Of a stretch of 51,314 nt of DNA, positions 16,383 to 25,802 are shown piece by piece. Every line of letters begins with the position of its first letter. Within the stretch, counting starts at the first letter, position 1. Location: positions 1 through 51,314 of the forward strand of contig JAAETJ010000180.1 of NCBI GenBank assembly GCA_024228495.1, read 5' to 3'. The notes beneath the pieces are model-generated. The model did no database searches. It worked only from the letters and a program-made list of their open reading frames with translations, and was not told where the DNA came from. The stretch comes from a bacterium. Its GTDB lineage: Bacteria; Pseudomonadota; Alphaproteobacteria; Rhizobiales; JAKIUO01. Position numbers and translations under genes: made by a program.

Positions 16383-16470
16383 TTTTTTTTAAAATCCTGT
16401 AAGACGAATTTATACGGAAATAACGGGTAACTTTTAATAGGAACATAAACACACCGGACTAAACATTAAA

Positions 16471-17373
16471 TTACACCTTGTCCTCAAGGTCCCTGATCAA
16501 ACCCTCTTGCGCTGTTGACGCGATCAGTTCACCCGAACGGGTGAACAAAGTCCCCCTCGTGAAACCACGCGCGCCGTGGGTCATGGGGCTGTCGGTGGAA
16601 TACAGCACCCAGTCGTCGAATTTGGCGGGCTTATGGAACCACAAGGCGTGATCGATACTGGCCAAGGTGAGGCGCGGATCGAAAATGGTGCGGCCATGCG
16701 GGATCAGCGCCGTATCGAGCAGAGAAATATCGGTGGCAAAGGCGATGGCGCATTGGTGCACGGCCAGATCATCGGGCAGGGCGCCGGTGGGGCGCAGCCA
16801 GACATGTTGCTCGGGGCTGGCTTTTTTTGGGGCCATATAGCGGCTGATATCGACGGGGCGCACCTCAACGGGGCGATCCCTTTGCCAATAGGCGCGAATG
16901 GGGGCGGGCATGTCTTTCAAGAGCTTGTCGCGCAACTCGTTTTCGGTTGGCAGCTCATCTGGACTGGGGACGTCCGGCACATCGATTTGATGAGCAAAAC
17001 CGGGCTCCTCCATATGAAACGAGCAGCTCATGGTGAAAATGGGTTTGCCGTGCTGAATGGCGATTACCCTGCGGGTCGAAAAACTGTGCCCTTCTCTGGT
17101 CAGCTCGACCTCATAGATGATCGGTATTTTAGGGTCGCCGGGGCGCATGAAATAGGCATGCAGGGAATGAGCAAAGCGATTTGTGAGGGTAAGGGTTGCC
17201 GCCCGTAGGGCCTGCCCAACCACTTGGCCGCCAAACACCCGCTGCCAGCCATCTTTCGGGGAGCAACCGCGAAACAGGTTTTGCTCCAGCTGTTCCAGCT
17301 CCAGCGTTTGAACGAGCTTGCCCATTGCTTGATTTGGGGCCTTGCTCTGGTCGGAATGTTTATCTGATGCCAT
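16471..17373 (-). CDS. tesB: Acyl-CoA thioesterase II
   Basis: This 300-residue double hot-dog thioesterase hydrolyses medium and long-chain acyl-CoA to free acid and CoA. Family landmarks are LFRGCSPKDGWQRVFGGQVV near residue 34, SLHAYFMRPGDP near 70, ARGFTRGTLFTRSGELIAST near 266 and the C-terminal QEGLIRD; the Asp/Thr/Gln catalytic residues fall in the expected blocks. The start at 17373 has only a weak ribosome binding site, and a Met at about residue 17 (MGKLVQ) is an alternative. It is divergent from the UbiH-type gene. Confidence 0.93.
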   Translation of the reverse strand: MASDKHSDQSKAPNQAMGKLVQTLELEQLEQNLFRGCSPKDGWQRVFGGQVVGQALRAATLTLTNRFAHSLHAYFMRPGDPKIPIIYEVELTREGHSFSTRRVIAIQHGKPIFTMSCSFHMEEPGFAHQIDVPDVPSPDELPTENELRDKLLKDMPAPIRAYWQRDRPVEVRPVDISRYMAPKKASPEQHVWLRPTGALPDDLAVHQCAIAFATDISLLDTALIPHGRTIFDPRLTLASIDHALWFHKPAKFDDWVLYSTDSPMTHGARGFTRGTLFTRSGELIASTAQEGLIRDLEDKV

Positions 17374-17493
17374 TGTGCTGGTACCGCCGTGTTTTGGCTT
17401 TTTTACTTAATCAAGGTTTCTTGCTGGTTTTCTTCTCGTTCTGCCGCCTATATATATATAGAGAGGGCGTGAGCAAAAAACTAGGATTGATCC

Positions 17494-18750
17494 ATGAGCG
17501 ACCATGAAATGAGTGATATTCTTGTTGTGGGGGGCGGCTTGACCGGCCTGCCTCTGGCGGTGGCCTTGCGCGGTGGCGCGATTGATAGTGGCTTGTCCGT
17601 GACAGTGTTGAGCATGGAAGGCCCGGATGATCGGCTCGCACCTGAAATGGACGGGCGGGCTTTTGCGCTTTCTGCCACCTCGAAAAACCTGTTGCAGCTG
17701 CTCGGCATTTGGGAGCATGTTGCCGATCTGGCGCAACCCATGACCTCGGTTGATATAACTGATAGCAAACTGGCCGAAGTTGTTCGGCCAACAATGCTAC
17801 ATATGGACAATGAAATGGAAAGTGGTGAGCCCGCCGCTTATGTGGTCGAGGCGCATGTGTTGCGCGCGGCGCTCGCGAAGGTTTACGCATCGCGCACCGA
17901 TATCAAGATCATCTCGCCAGCGCAGGTCACAGGGTTTGATGTGTCGGCTGGCAAGGTTGAAGTGCAATTGAAGAACGGCGAGGCGTATAACGCCCGCTTG
18001 TTGGTGGCCGCAGATGGCCGCGCTTCAAACCTGCGCAAGGCCGCGAAAATCCAGACCATTGAGTGGCCCGCCAGCCAATGGGGGATTGTCGCAACTATCG
18101 CCCATAGCGAGCCGCACAATGGTCGCGCCGTACAGCATTTTTTACCCTCTGGCCCCTTTGCCGTTCTACCGCTCACCGATAACCGTGTTTCGCTGGTCTG
18201 GACGGAGCAACAAGAGTTTGCCTCTGAAGTCAGCAAAATGGATGATGACGAGTTTTTGGCGCAGGTGCGTTTGCGCATGGGCGAGGAACTGGTGGCCAGC
18301 CTTGGCGAATTGTCACTGGCCGGGCCGCGTAACGCCTTTCCTCTCAGCATGCTGGTGGCGCGAGATTATGTGATCGAGCGTTTTGCGCTATTGGGAGACG
18401 CCGCTCATGGTATGCACTGGATCGCCGGGCAGGGTTTGAATTTTGGCTTGCGCGATGTGGCAGCGCTGGCAGAGACCTTGATCGATGCCCATCGTTTGGG
18501 TCTTGATATTGGGTCCTTGTCGCAATTGCAGCGTTATGAGCAATGGCGCCGCTTTGACAGTTTTGCGTTTACCGCCTCAATGGTGGCGCTTAATTCCCTG
18601 TTTTCAAATGAGAGTACACTTTTGCGTTCGGTGCGCGATTTCGGACTTAATATGGCGGGAAATCTGCCATTTGCTCCAAACCTGTTCATCAATGAAGCCG
18701 CCGGCACGTCCGGCACCATTCCCAAGATGCTGAAAGGTGAGCTGGTTTAG
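17494..18750 (+). CDS. UbiH/UbiL-type FAD-dependent ubiquinone biosynthesis hydroxylase
   Basis: This 418-residue flavoprotein monooxygenase of the UbiH/COQ6 group hydroxylates the ring of a ubiquinone precursor at the inner membrane. It has the dinucleotide motif ILVVGGGLTGLPLAVAL at the N-terminus, DGRAFALSATSKNLL, the LVAADGR motif near residue 172 and GDAAHGMHWIAGQGLNFGLR near residue 303 (FAD ribityl binding). Which ring position it modifies cannot be decided from sequence; in alphaproteobacteria UbiL is a frequent assignment, so no symbol is given. The ATG at 17494 has an AGGA site; MSDILVV five codons later is an alternative start. Confidence 0.88.
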   Translation: MSDHEMSDILVVGGGLTGLPLAVALRGGAIDSGLSVTVLSMEGPDDRLAPEMDGRAFALSATSKNLLQLLGIWEHVADLAQPMTSVDITDSKLAEVVRPTMLHMDNEMESGEPAAYVVEAHVLRAALAKVYASRTDIKIISPAQVTGFDVSAGKVEVQLKNGEAYNARLLVAADGRASNLRKAAKIQTIEWPASQWGIVATIAHSEPHNGRAVQHFLPSGPFAVLPLTDNRVSLVWTEQQEFASEVSKMDDDEFLAQVRLRMGEELVASLGELSLAGPRNAFPLSMLVARDYVIERFALLGDAAHGMHWIAGQGLNFGLRDVAALAETLIDAHRLGLDIGSLSQLQRYEQWRRFDSFAFTASMVALNSLFSNESTLLRSVRDFGLNMAGNLPFAPNLFINEAAGTSGTIPKMLKGELV

Positions 18751-18885
18751 TCGATGATTATATGCTCAAAAAACCTTGTCTGTTTTTAAGATGTTCGTGT
18801 TTAAACTTGTCGATGTCTGTGATAGTGTCCCGATAAATCGAGGTGTGAATCTGTTTGGGCTTTAGGTGATGGAAAGAAAGAAAAA

Positions 18886-19506
18886 ATGAAATCTACAGGA
18901 TTGGCTGGATTAATTGCCATTGGACTTGTAGCCTTGGGCGGCTTCTTCATGCCGGGGTATGTGCAGGCCCAGTCATACACTTCTCATGGCGGAAATATTA
19001 CGGTACAACAATATATTAACGAGGCTGGTGGCGTCGCCAGATATATTGCCCCTGGAAGGCTTAGACTAGCAGGAAGACGCGTTGGTTGTGGCAAACGTCC
19101 CTCAATTCTCGATCCTGAATTTGACACCTGGGCCGGTGCTTATACCAACCCTGGCTTCATCATTGTCAATCTGCGTTATATGCGCAAAGAGAAAAAAACG
19201 GTCCAGCTTTATATCTATGCGCATGAATGTGGTCACCAGTTCCGAGGTTTTGATGAGGATACAGCTGATGCGTTTGCCATCCGTCGTGGCGTTCGTCAGG
19301 GCTGGCTACGAAAAAAGGGCATGAAAGAGATATGCAAGTTTATCTCGCGCGTACCAGGCGATAATGAACATCCAGCTGGCACAGTCCGTTGCCGACGTAT
19401 GATCGTCGTTTACAATGATATTGTGAAGCGTAATAACAGATCGATCGCTAAAAAGAAGTATACGAAAAGAAGAAAGAACCAGCTCTTGCTCGGGTTCAGA
19501 AACTAG
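18886..19506 (+). CDS. Secreted putative metallopeptidase with HECGH motif
   Basis: This 206-residue protein has a clear signal peptide (hydrophobic residues 7-20, then PGYVQAQS). The central segment has YIYAHECGHQFRGFDEDTAD near residue 110: an HExxH zinc site followed about eight residues later by Glu-Asp and Ala-Asp, the arrangement of a small gluzincin-like or minimal metallopeptidase. Six Cys residues in the mature part could form disulfides. The C-terminus is strongly basic. No family name can be given with confidence. It is convergent with cobS and independent of the B12 operon. Its start has only a purine-rich ribosome binding region. Confidence 0.6.
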   Translation: MKSTGLAGLIAIGLVALGGFFMPGYVQAQSYTSHGGNITVQQYINEAGGVARYIAPGRLRLAGRRVGCGKRPSILDPEFDTWAGAYTNPGFIIVNLRYMRKEKKTVQLYIYAHECGHQFRGFDEDTADAFAIRRGVRQGWLRKKGMKEICKFISRVPGDNEHPAGTVRCRRMIVVYNDIVKRNNRSIAKKKYTKRRKNQLLLGFRN

Positions 19507-19513
19507 GCTCAAG

Positions 19514-20275
19514 CTAGCTTGTCGCAAACACCGTCACGACCAATACCGTCATCTCGATTAGCTCTACGAGGGCACCAGCGCTATCGCCTGTGGTGCCGCC
19601 AAGACGCGAGATGAAGAGGGCGCGAAGGGCGATGAATGTTCCCGCACATGTCAGCAATATCCAAACAGCACTGGTCCCCGTGATGGCAGCGGTGATGCAT
19701 AGTGCGACAACCATCACAATCAGGCTTGTCTGTTTTGGCATATGCTCGCTGATCAGCGTTCCAAGGCCCCCTTTTCGCACATAGGGCGTGGTTGAAAACA
19801 GAGTGATTAATGCGGTGCGTCCCAAGAGAGGGGCAATCAAAACACCCAGGCAGTTCTGCGCGCGAAAAGTCAGCCAAAGAGCGGTGAACTTGACGAGCAG
19901 AACAAGCACCAATGAGATGACGCCCATAGGGCCGCTGGCCGGGTCTTTCATGATTTCGAGGGTTTTTTGTCGGTCGCCAAACCCTCCCATTAACGCATCA
20001 ACGCTGTCAGCCAGGCCATCCAGATGCAGACCACCCGTCAGGAAAACCCAAAAAGTGAGGGTCAAAGCCGCCACTAAAGGCGCTGATGTCGGTGAACTTA
20101 TGTGTGACAGGCCCGCAGCAAACGCGGTGAGCAGGACACCGATCAGCAATCCGACCAGCGGATAATAAAGCAGTGAGCGCCCCATATCTTGATCGCTTGG
20201 CAGCTTTTTCAAGATCACTGGAATGGTGGTCAAAAACTGTAGCGCTATGAGAGCGGGGTGAGGGGGCAAGGTCAT
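19514..20275 (-). CDS. cobS: Adenosylcobinamide-GDP ribazoletransferase (cobalamin synthase)
   Basis: This 253-residue integral membrane enzyme joins alpha-ribazole (phosphate) to adenosylcobinamide-GDP in the last step of the pathway (called CobV in Pseudomonas denitrificans nomenclature). The family hallmark GGLHLDGLADSVDALMGG is near residue 65, followed by KDPASGPMGV and several TM helices. The start is the ATG at 20275, one base after the stop of the phosphatase gene; the much longer open frame to 20683 is the wrong frame of that gene. It is the last gene of the long cob operon and converges on the HECGH gene with a gap of only seven bases, so the two transcripts probably overlap. Confidence 0.94.
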   Translation of the reverse strand: MTLPPHPALIALQFLTTIPVILKKLPSDQDMGRSLLYYPLVGLLIGVLLTAFAAGLSHISSPTSAPLVAALTLTFWVFLTGGLHLDGLADSVDALMGGFGDRQKTLEIMKDPASGPMGVISLVLVLLVKFTALWLTFRAQNCLGVLIAPLLGRTALITLFSTTPYVRKGGLGTLISEHMPKQTSLIVMVVALCITAAITGTSAVWILLTCAGTFIALRALFISRLGGTTGDSAGALVELIEMTVLVVTVFATS

Positions 20276-20276
20276 G

Positions 20277-20849
20277 TCAGAGTTGCTCCAGAAGGACAAA
20301 ATGATCCTTGTCTTTCTGAGCGAATATGAAGCGTGCGCCATAGCCAACTTCAAGTTCCAATATTTTTGTAAGCGGGATATTTTGCAAATGGCACAGCAAA
20401 ATACGGATGACGCCGCCGTGCGTGACCAGCAATAAATGCTGATCGCGGTGGTGCTCGATGAGCCTGGCAAACGCTTTGAGCACGCGGGCGCAAAAATCTT
20501 GCAATCGCTCGCCTTTTGGAGGTGGATATTTTTGCGGATCACTCCAGAACTGTTCCAGGGCCTTGGGGGTGTCATCATAAACCTGATTGCTGGTGCGGCC
20601 CTCCCAGTCACCAAAATGCATTTCCTTAAGGCGCGGCTCAATGAGCAGTGGCACAGATGTTTTATGGGATAGTTCGCTGGCAAATGAGGCGCAGCGTATG
20701 AGCGGTGAACTGATCACCAGATCACATGTGAACGGATACTTTGTAGCGGAGCGCATCTGATCAAATCCGTTGGCGGTCAAAGGATCATCGGTGCTGCCGC
20801 GAAAGCGCTTGCCTCCCTTGATTTCACCATGCCGCAACAAAGTAATCAT
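20277..20849 (-). CDS. Histidine phosphatase family protein, probable alpha-ribazole phosphatase
   Basis: This 190-residue phosphoglycerate-mutase-fold enzyme has the catalytic LLRHGEIKGGKRF motif at the N-terminus, the second half-site VISSPLIRCASFA near residue 45, MHFGDWEGR near 72 and the second His in LLVTHGG near 140. Position between cobT and cobS, with a four-base overlap with cobT, points to dephosphorylation of alpha-ribazole phosphate or cobalamin phosphate (the role of Salmonella CobC). The symbol is left empty because cobC means a different enzyme in the other nomenclature. Confidence 0.87.
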   Translation of the reverse strand: MITLLRHGEIKGGKRFRGSTDDPLTANGFDQMRSATKYPFTCDLVISSPLIRCASFASELSHKTSVPLLIEPRLKEMHFGDWEGRTSNQVYDDTPKALEQFWSDPQKYPPPKGERLQDFCARVLKAFARLIEHHRDQHLLLVTHGGVIRILLCHLQNIPLTKILELEVGYGARFIFAQKDKDHFVLLEQL

Positions 20850-21904
20850 GCTCCTTTCTCCGATATCCCGGCCTCTTCAAACGTCGCCATTTGCGCATGT
20901 AGGGCACATGCCGCGCGTAATAGCGGTACGACAACGGCGGCTCCAGATCCCTCGCCAAGGCGCATGCCAAGATCCAGCAAGGGCTCCGCATGCAGCGCTT
21001 CCAGCACGAGTTTGTGCCCGGGTTCAGCAGAGCGATGCGAATATAAAAACCAGTTGTCGCTCTGGGAGGAAAGTTTTGTGGCCATGAGCGCGGCAACCGA
21101 GCTGGTATAGCCATCGACCAGTACGGGCAGCCCAGCTTGCGCGCAGCCTATGTAGGCTCCCACCAGTGCAGCGATCTCAAATCCGCCAAGGCAATGTAAA
21201 GATTTCAATGGGTCATTCAGAGAAACTTCGTGTCGTTGCAAGGCTTGTTGTAAAATATCGATCTTGCGTATAACGCCAGCCGCGTCGAGCCCGGTACCAG
21301 GTCCAGCAAGATCGGCCGGGGGCAGATTGAGTAGTGCGCAAGCTAGAGCCGTTGCACTTGTAGTGTTGCCTATGCCCATCTCGCCACCAATAAACAAATG
21401 AGCATCTCTCAGCGTGGCTCGGCTAGCGGCATCACGTCCGGCCATCAAAGCCTTGCCTAGCTGATCCTCGCTCATCGCGGGCTCAATGCAAAGGTTCTTG
21501 GTGCCAAACCCAAGTTGCATGTCAAGGACGCCTTTGAGGGGGAGCAATGAGCTCACCGTGCCAAGATTTACCACTTCCAGTTGCGCGCCGAGTTCTCGTG
21601 CCAGAACATTGATGGCTGCGCCGCCGCGAGAAAAATTCTTGATCATCTCACCGGTCACAGCTTGCGGATATGCCGATACACCGTTTGCGGCGACCCCGTG
21701 ATCTGCGGCAAATATTGTAATGAAAATCTCATTCATTTCCGGGCACTCATAGCCTTGCATGGCGGCCAGATCGGGGATGATGGTTTCAAGACGCCCAAGC
21801 GCTCCGGCCGGTTTTGTCAAGCTCGCCTGGCGGACCCCAGCCTGTCGTCGGTCTTCTTTATAAAGGGGGGCAATCGAATTCGTCAGCCAGCCTATATCGC
21901 TCAT
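20846..21904 (-). CDS. cobT: Nicotinate-nucleotide-dimethylbenzimidazole phosphoribosyltransferase
   Basis: This 352-residue enzyme makes alpha-ribazole phosphate from dimethylbenzimidazole and nicotinate mononucleotide. Motifs are KPAGALGRLE near residue 31, FAADHGVAANGVSAYP near 68, the GGEMGIGNTTSATAL block near 175 and RLGEGSGAAV near 320, which carries the catalytic Glu. It overlaps cobU upstream and the phosphatase downstream by four bases each. Its substrate base would be supplied by BluB, encoded in the same operon. Confidence 0.96.
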   Translation of the reverse strand: MSDIGWLTNSIAPLYKEDRRQAGVRQASLTKPAGALGRLETIIPDLAAMQGYECPEMNEIFITIFAADHGVAANGVSAYPQAVTGEMIKNFSRGGAAINVLARELGAQLEVVNLGTVSSLLPLKGVLDMQLGFGTKNLCIEPAMSEDQLGKALMAGRDAASRATLRDAHLFIGGEMGIGNTTSATALACALLNLPPADLAGPGTGLDAAGVIRKIDILQQALQRHEVSLNDPLKSLHCLGGFEIAALVGAYIGCAQAGLPVLVDGYTSSVAALMATKLSSQSDNWFLYSHRSAEPGHKLVLEALHAEPLLDLGMRLGEGSGAAVVVPLLRAACALHAQMATFEEAGISEKGA

Positions 21905-22422
21905 ATCTGATCTCCTTTGATGACGTGCGGTAGTCCGGCGACCACCAGAGCCACCCGTTCAACAATCTGCGCGATCTCTTGATGTACGCGCCCCGTTTCA
22001 TCACAAAAGCGGCGACTTAACGCGTCCATTGGTACAAGTCCCATATTGGTTTCATTGCTGACAAAGATGATCTCCCCTTGCAGGTCCGGTAATGTTTCAA
22101 ACAACTCAGTTTTCTGGTGTGCAATCAGATTACTGTCTTCATGGAGCAAAAGATTGGTGACCCACAAGGTCAGACAATCGATTAACAGGCAATGACCTTT
22201 TGCTGATTGTTCGCGCAAAGTGCGAGCCAGATAAATCGGCTCCTCGATGAGTTGCCAATCGCTTGGGCGCTGATCCTGATGGGCCTTGATACGTGCCGAC
22301 ATTTCGCTGTCTCCAGCTGTTGCTGTGGCGATATAGGTGACGCTTAAACCACTTTGTCCAGCGAGGTTTTCAGCCAGCGTGCTTTTCCCTGATCGCATGC
22401 CACCAAGGATGAGCTGTTTCAT
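21901..22422 (-). CDS. cobU: Adenosylcobinamide kinase / guanylyltransferase
   Basis: This 173-residue bifunctional enzyme (CobU/CobP) phosphorylates adenosylcobinamide and adds GMP. It has the P-loop [10 protein letters not shown] at the N-terminus, the segment [14 protein letters not shown] near residue 44 that contains the guanylylated His, [13 protein letters not shown] near 80 and [20 protein letters not shown] near 119. All are standard. Overlaps of four bases on both sides show tight coupling. Confidence 0.96.
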   Translation of the reverse strand: MKQLILGGMRSGKSTLAENLAGQSGLSVTYIATATAGDSEMSARIKAHQDQRPSDWQLIEEPIYLARTLREQSAKGHCLLIDCLTLWVTNLLLHEDSNLIAHQKTELFETLPDLQGEIIFVSNETNMGLVPMDALSRRFCDETGRVHQEIAQIVERVALVVAGLPHVIKGDQI

Positions 22423-23897
22423 GCCCGCTTCTCCTTTAGTGTATTTTTTATGTCGATCAGCTTAAAAATCTGATCCATGTCAAGATGCTCTTCAAGGGCA
22501 TCTGCGAGGCGATCAATTTGCTGCTCGCGTGTTTGTTCAAACTGGCTGGGGGCAACTTGCTTCAGCCCCGCCCACTGTAACAGGGCAGTGCAAGCGCTTG
22601 GCTGATCAAATACACCGTGGAGATAGGTCCCTATTATCTGCTCGTCATTTGAGAACGCCCCCTCGAACCGTCCCTCAAGCTTGATGGCTGGTTTCAAAAG
22701 CGCGGAACCGGTTGTGATGCCGGTATGGATTTCATATCCACAAACTTTCGTGTCAGACATGGTCAGTGTACCTATGACATTGCGCAATTGCTTGTGGCGA
22801 TCGAGCAGGGTTTTGATTTTCAGCAATTGCAGGCCGGGCGTATTGCCGGGCTCGCTTTCAATACCATCTGGATCATCTATGCTGGTGCCAAGCATCTGGA
22901 AGCCACCACATATACCCATCAGTTTGCCGCCATAGCGCAGATGTTTGCTGATGGCCTGTTCCCAGCCTTGTTCGCGCAACCAGTGAAGATCAAGCCTTAC
23001 ATTCTTGCTACCCGGCAGAATGATGAGGTCAGCGGGGGGGATGGGCTTGTCTGCTTTGACAAAGTGCAGATTGACCTCGGGGTGCAGATTAAGGGCATCA
23101 AAATCTGTGTGATTGCTTAAATGGGGCATGTTAGGGATGATGATCGTCACGTTGTGATCGCTGCTCGCCTTGCTGCTGGTGCGCGTCAGGCTGTCTTCGC
23201 CTTCCAGATAAAGGCCGGGCAGATAAGGTAAGGTGCCAATGAGGGGGATCAATGTTTCTTTTTCCAGCCACGTAATACCGGGTTGTAACAGATACTGATC
23301 GCCGCGAAAGCGATTGATAATCATGCCCTTGACCAGCGCGCGCTCCCTGGCTTCGAGCAGTTGCAAGGTGCCAACCAAATGCGCGAAGACGCCACCACGA
23401 TCAATATCGGCGATCAATAGCACCGGCGCGTCAACCGCCAGCGCAAAGCCCATATTGGCAATGTCATTGGCACGCAGATTAATTTCGGCTGGACTGCCAG
23501 CCCCTTCCACTAGCACCACCTCATATTGGTCCTGCAGCCAATGATAGGATTGCAGCACGGCTTTCATGGCGATGCGTTTATATTGGTGATAGCGGTGGGC
23601 ATCCATATTACCGATAGCGTGCCCCTGAATGATCACCTGCGATCCCGTATCGCTATTGGGTTTGAGCAACACGGGGTTCATATCTGTGTGCGGCGCAATC
23701 CGCGCGGCGCGCGCCTGCAATGCCTGCGCACGTCCGATTTCGCCGCTATCCACAGTGACAGCAGAATTGAGGGCCATGTTTTGCGGTTTGAAGGGGGCAA
23801 CCTTGATGCCGCGTCTTGCCAGTATGCGACACAGGCCCGTGACCAATGCGCTTTTGCCAGCGTCCGATGTGGTGCCTTGTATCATCAAAACGCTCAT
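22419..23897 (-). CDS. cobQ: Cobyric acid synthase
   Basis: This 492-residue glutamine-dependent amidase adds four amides (b, d, e and g) to adenosylcobyrinic acid a,c-diamide. The N-terminal dethiobiotin-synthase-like domain has [20 protein letters not shown] and the KPQNMALNS block; the C-terminal type I glutaminase domain has the nucleophile Cys in [12 protein letters not shown] and the GTYLHGVF His motif. The start is the ATG at 23897, whose bases overlap the cobC stop as ATGA. The extra 17 residues in the longer frame are not homologous to the family start. Confidence 0.96.
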   Translation of the reverse strand: MSVLMIQGTTSDAGKSALVTGLCRILARRGIKVAPFKPQNMALNSAVTVDSGEIGRAQALQARAARIAPHTDMNPVLLKPNSDTGSQVIIQGHAIGNMDAHRYHQYKRIAMKAVLQSYHWLQDQYEVVLVEGAGSPAEINLRANDIANMGFALAVDAPVLLIADIDRGGVFAHLVGTLQLLEARERALVKGMIINRFRGDQYLLQPGITWLEKETLIPLIGTLPYLPGLYLEGEDSLTRTSSKASSDHNVTIIIPNMPHLSNHTDFDALNLHPEVNLHFVKADKPIPPADLIILPGSKNVRLDLHWLREQGWEQAISKHLRYGGKLMGICGGFQMLGTSIDDPDGIESEPGNTPGLQLLKIKTLLDRHKQLRNVIGTLTMSDTKVCGYEIHTGITTGSALLKPAIKLEGRFEGAFSNDEQIIGTYLHGVFDQPSACTALLQWAGLKQVAPSQFEQTREQQIDRLADALEEHLDMDQIFKLIDIKNTLKEKRA

Positions 23898-24892
23898 AGC
23901 TGCACCTTCGCTTGCACGTCTTGCAATGCCTGCTCCAACCGGAGCCAATGAGCTTCGCTGCCCGGCAGGCCAAAGCGCAGGGCCGTTGGTTCTTCAAACA
24001 GGCGGGTCCAGATGGCCTGTCTGGCCAGTATTTCATGAATGAGATTAGCTTCGCTCGATTGCACCCACTGAAAAAGATCGGTGCCCCCGCTTGGCGCGAG
24101 ATCATATTGTATGAGCAGGTTTTTCAGGCGCTGGCCGTTGACGTCAAGTTGCAGACGCATTTTTTGTTGCCAGTAGTGATCGGTAAGCGCGAGCTTTGCG
24201 ATGGTTCGCGACGGCCCCGAAATTGCCCAGGGCCCTAGTAGTTCCCTCAGAAAGTCAAGAAAGATGGGGTGCGCGAAGACGAACCCGACCCGCGCTCCTG
24301 CAAGGCCGAAAAATTTTCCCAGAGAGCGCAGGACAATAAGACCGGGGCGATCAGCCACGCGCACAAGGCTTTGCTCGGGAGTGGTGTCCATAAAGGCTTC
24401 ATCGACAATCAGCCAGCCCTCGCGTTTTTGCAAGGTACGATGCCAGTCGAGACATTCATTCATGCCAAAGCGTGCACCGGTTGGATTATTGGGGTTGATC
24501 AGTACTACCACATCATGTTGCTCCACGGCATCATTTATGTCGTTTGGTACAAAATCCGTGACTGCAAATCCAGCTTCGCGCCACGCGTGTTTGTGCTCCT
24601 CGTAAGCTGGTTGCAAAATGGCGATGCCGGATCCCTTTTGGCGCAGGCGAGGCAAAGCTGAAATGGCCGCTTGTGACCCTGCCACAGGGAGCAGATCTCT
24701 TGCGTTATAATAGGTTTGGGCCGCTTGCGTGAGGCCATCATTGTCTTGTGGCAAACCTGCCCAGTCTTCCGGGTCAATTGATGAGACGGGAAAGGCTTGC
24801 GGATTGATGCCTGTTGACAGGTCCATCCAACGTTCGATTGGCGTATTGTAATTTTTGGCAGCTTCAAGCAGCTTGCCCCCATGTTCAAGCAA
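23894..24892 (-). CDS. cobC: Threonine-phosphate decarboxylase-like aminotransferase (CobC/CobD)
   Basis: This PLP enzyme of about 332 residues makes aminopropanol phosphate, the linker of the nucleotide loop. Motifs are [11 protein letters not shown] and [14 protein letters not shown] at the N-terminus, PNNPTGARF near residue 154, VDEAFMD near 182 and the PLP-Lys block [17 protein letters not shown] near 208. The start is probably the TTG at 24892: GGGAGGA lies seven bases upstream and the protein then begins exactly where family members do, with a few bases of overlap with cbiB. The longer open frame to 25054 lies inside cbiB in another frame. It is the CobC of Pseudomonas denitrificans naming and CobD of Salmonella. 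Confidence 0.92.
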   Translation of the reverse strand: MLEHGGKLLEAAKNYNTPIERWMDLSTGINPQAFPVSSIDPEDWAGLPQDNDGLTQAAQTYYNARDLLPVAGSQAAISALPRLRQKGSGIAILQPAYEEHKHAWREAGFAVTDFVPNDINDAVEQHDVVVLINPNNPTGARFGMNECLDWHRTLQKREGWLIVDEAFMDTTPEQSLVRVADRPGLIVLRSLGKFFGLAGARVGFVFAHPIFLDFLRELLGPWAISGPSRTIAKLALTDHYWQQKMRLQLDVNGQRLKNLLIQYDLAPSGGTDLFQWVQSSEANLIHEILARQAIWTRLFEEPTALRFGLPGSEAHWLRLEQALQDVQAKVQL

Positions 24893-25802
24893 GAGACAAT
24901 CCTCCCGCAACAGCCAAAGCAATGCCGCTCCATACGAGCATGCCCCGTTGCAAAAGCCGCGTGGCCCGATTGATATCGCCCACCCCAGGTTGCAGACCTT
25001 TGCCGAGTACTGGACGTTCTTGCAAATTGCCATGATAAGATGCCGGGCCGCCAAGTTGCAGCGTTAAAGCGCCCGCGCCCGATGACATCACGGGACCAGC
25101 ATTAGGGCTTTTCCAGCTGCTCGCCTGCGCTCTCCAGCAGGAAAGAGCGTCATTGAAATGACCGGCCAGGGCGTAGGTAAAGGCCGTGAGGCGTGCTGGT
25201 ATAAAGCCCAGCACATCATCAAACCTTGCAGCTGCCCAGCCCCAATGCACATAGCGTTTTGTACGATAGCCCCACATGGCGTCAAGCGTATTGGCCAAAC
25301 GATAGCAAAGCGCAGCAGGAGTACCGCCAATCAGGAACCAGAACAGAGGCGCAAAAACTGCGTCGCAACCATTTTCAAGGGTCGACTCGATGGTGGCGCG
25401 CGACATGTCACGCTCGCACATGTTGCTGGTGTCACGGCTTACTAGATAACCCGTGAAGCGGCGCGCCTCATTTGTGTTGCCAGCCACAAGAGCGTGATGC
25501 ACCTGATCGGCATGCTCCACCAGTGAGCGTCCGCCAAGCGCCAGATAAAGAATGAGCATTTCAAATGAAATCGGTACCGGTAGATAGCTTGCTATCAAAT
25601 AGGTCAGCAATGTCAGTGGGGCAATGAGTATAAAGGCCGCGAGAAGACCAGCACTCATTCCTGCTGATTCGTGAACATTGAATTTTTGCTCGACCCATGA
25701 GGCAAGCTGGCCAAAGCCCACCAGCGGGTGCCAGCGTTTTGGTTCGCCAAGCAGGTAGTCGAGCGTAAGAGCGGCCAGAACGGCGATCATTGTCTGGATC
25801 AT
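24885..25802 (-). CDS. cbiB: Adenosylcobinamide-phosphate synthase (CbiB/CobD)
   Basis: This 305-residue inner-membrane enzyme attaches aminopropanol (phosphate) to adenosylcobyric acid. Recognised by LDYLLGEPKRWHPLVGFG near residue 15, the SRDTSNMCERDMSRATIESTLENG split around residue 118-142 (normally S-RD-L--R--IES-AEN), DAVFAPLFWFLIGG and the TMWG-like DAMWGYRTKRY segment. TM helices alternate as expected. It overlaps bluB by four bases upstream and cobC by eight downstream. Confidence 0.95.
   Translation of the reverse strand: MIQTMIAVLAALTLDYLLGEPKRWHPLVGFGQLASWVEQKFNVHESAGMSAGLLAAFILIAPLTLLTYLIASYLPVPISFEMLILYLALGGRSLVEHADQVHHALVAGNTNEARRFTGYLVSRDTSNMCERDMSRATIESTLENGCDAVFAPLFWFLIGGTPAALCYRLANTLDAMWGYRTKRYVHWGWAAARFDDVLGFIPARLTAFTYALAGHFNDALSCWRAQASSWKSPNAGPVMSSGAGALTLQLGGPASYHGNLQERPVLGKGLQPGVGDINRATRLLQRGMLVWSGIALAVAGGLSLA

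Noticed and set aside
20276-20683. Long N-terminal extension of CobS
   Set aside because: It is the shadow of the histidine phosphatase gene on the same strand; CobS starts at 20275 with the family N-terminus.
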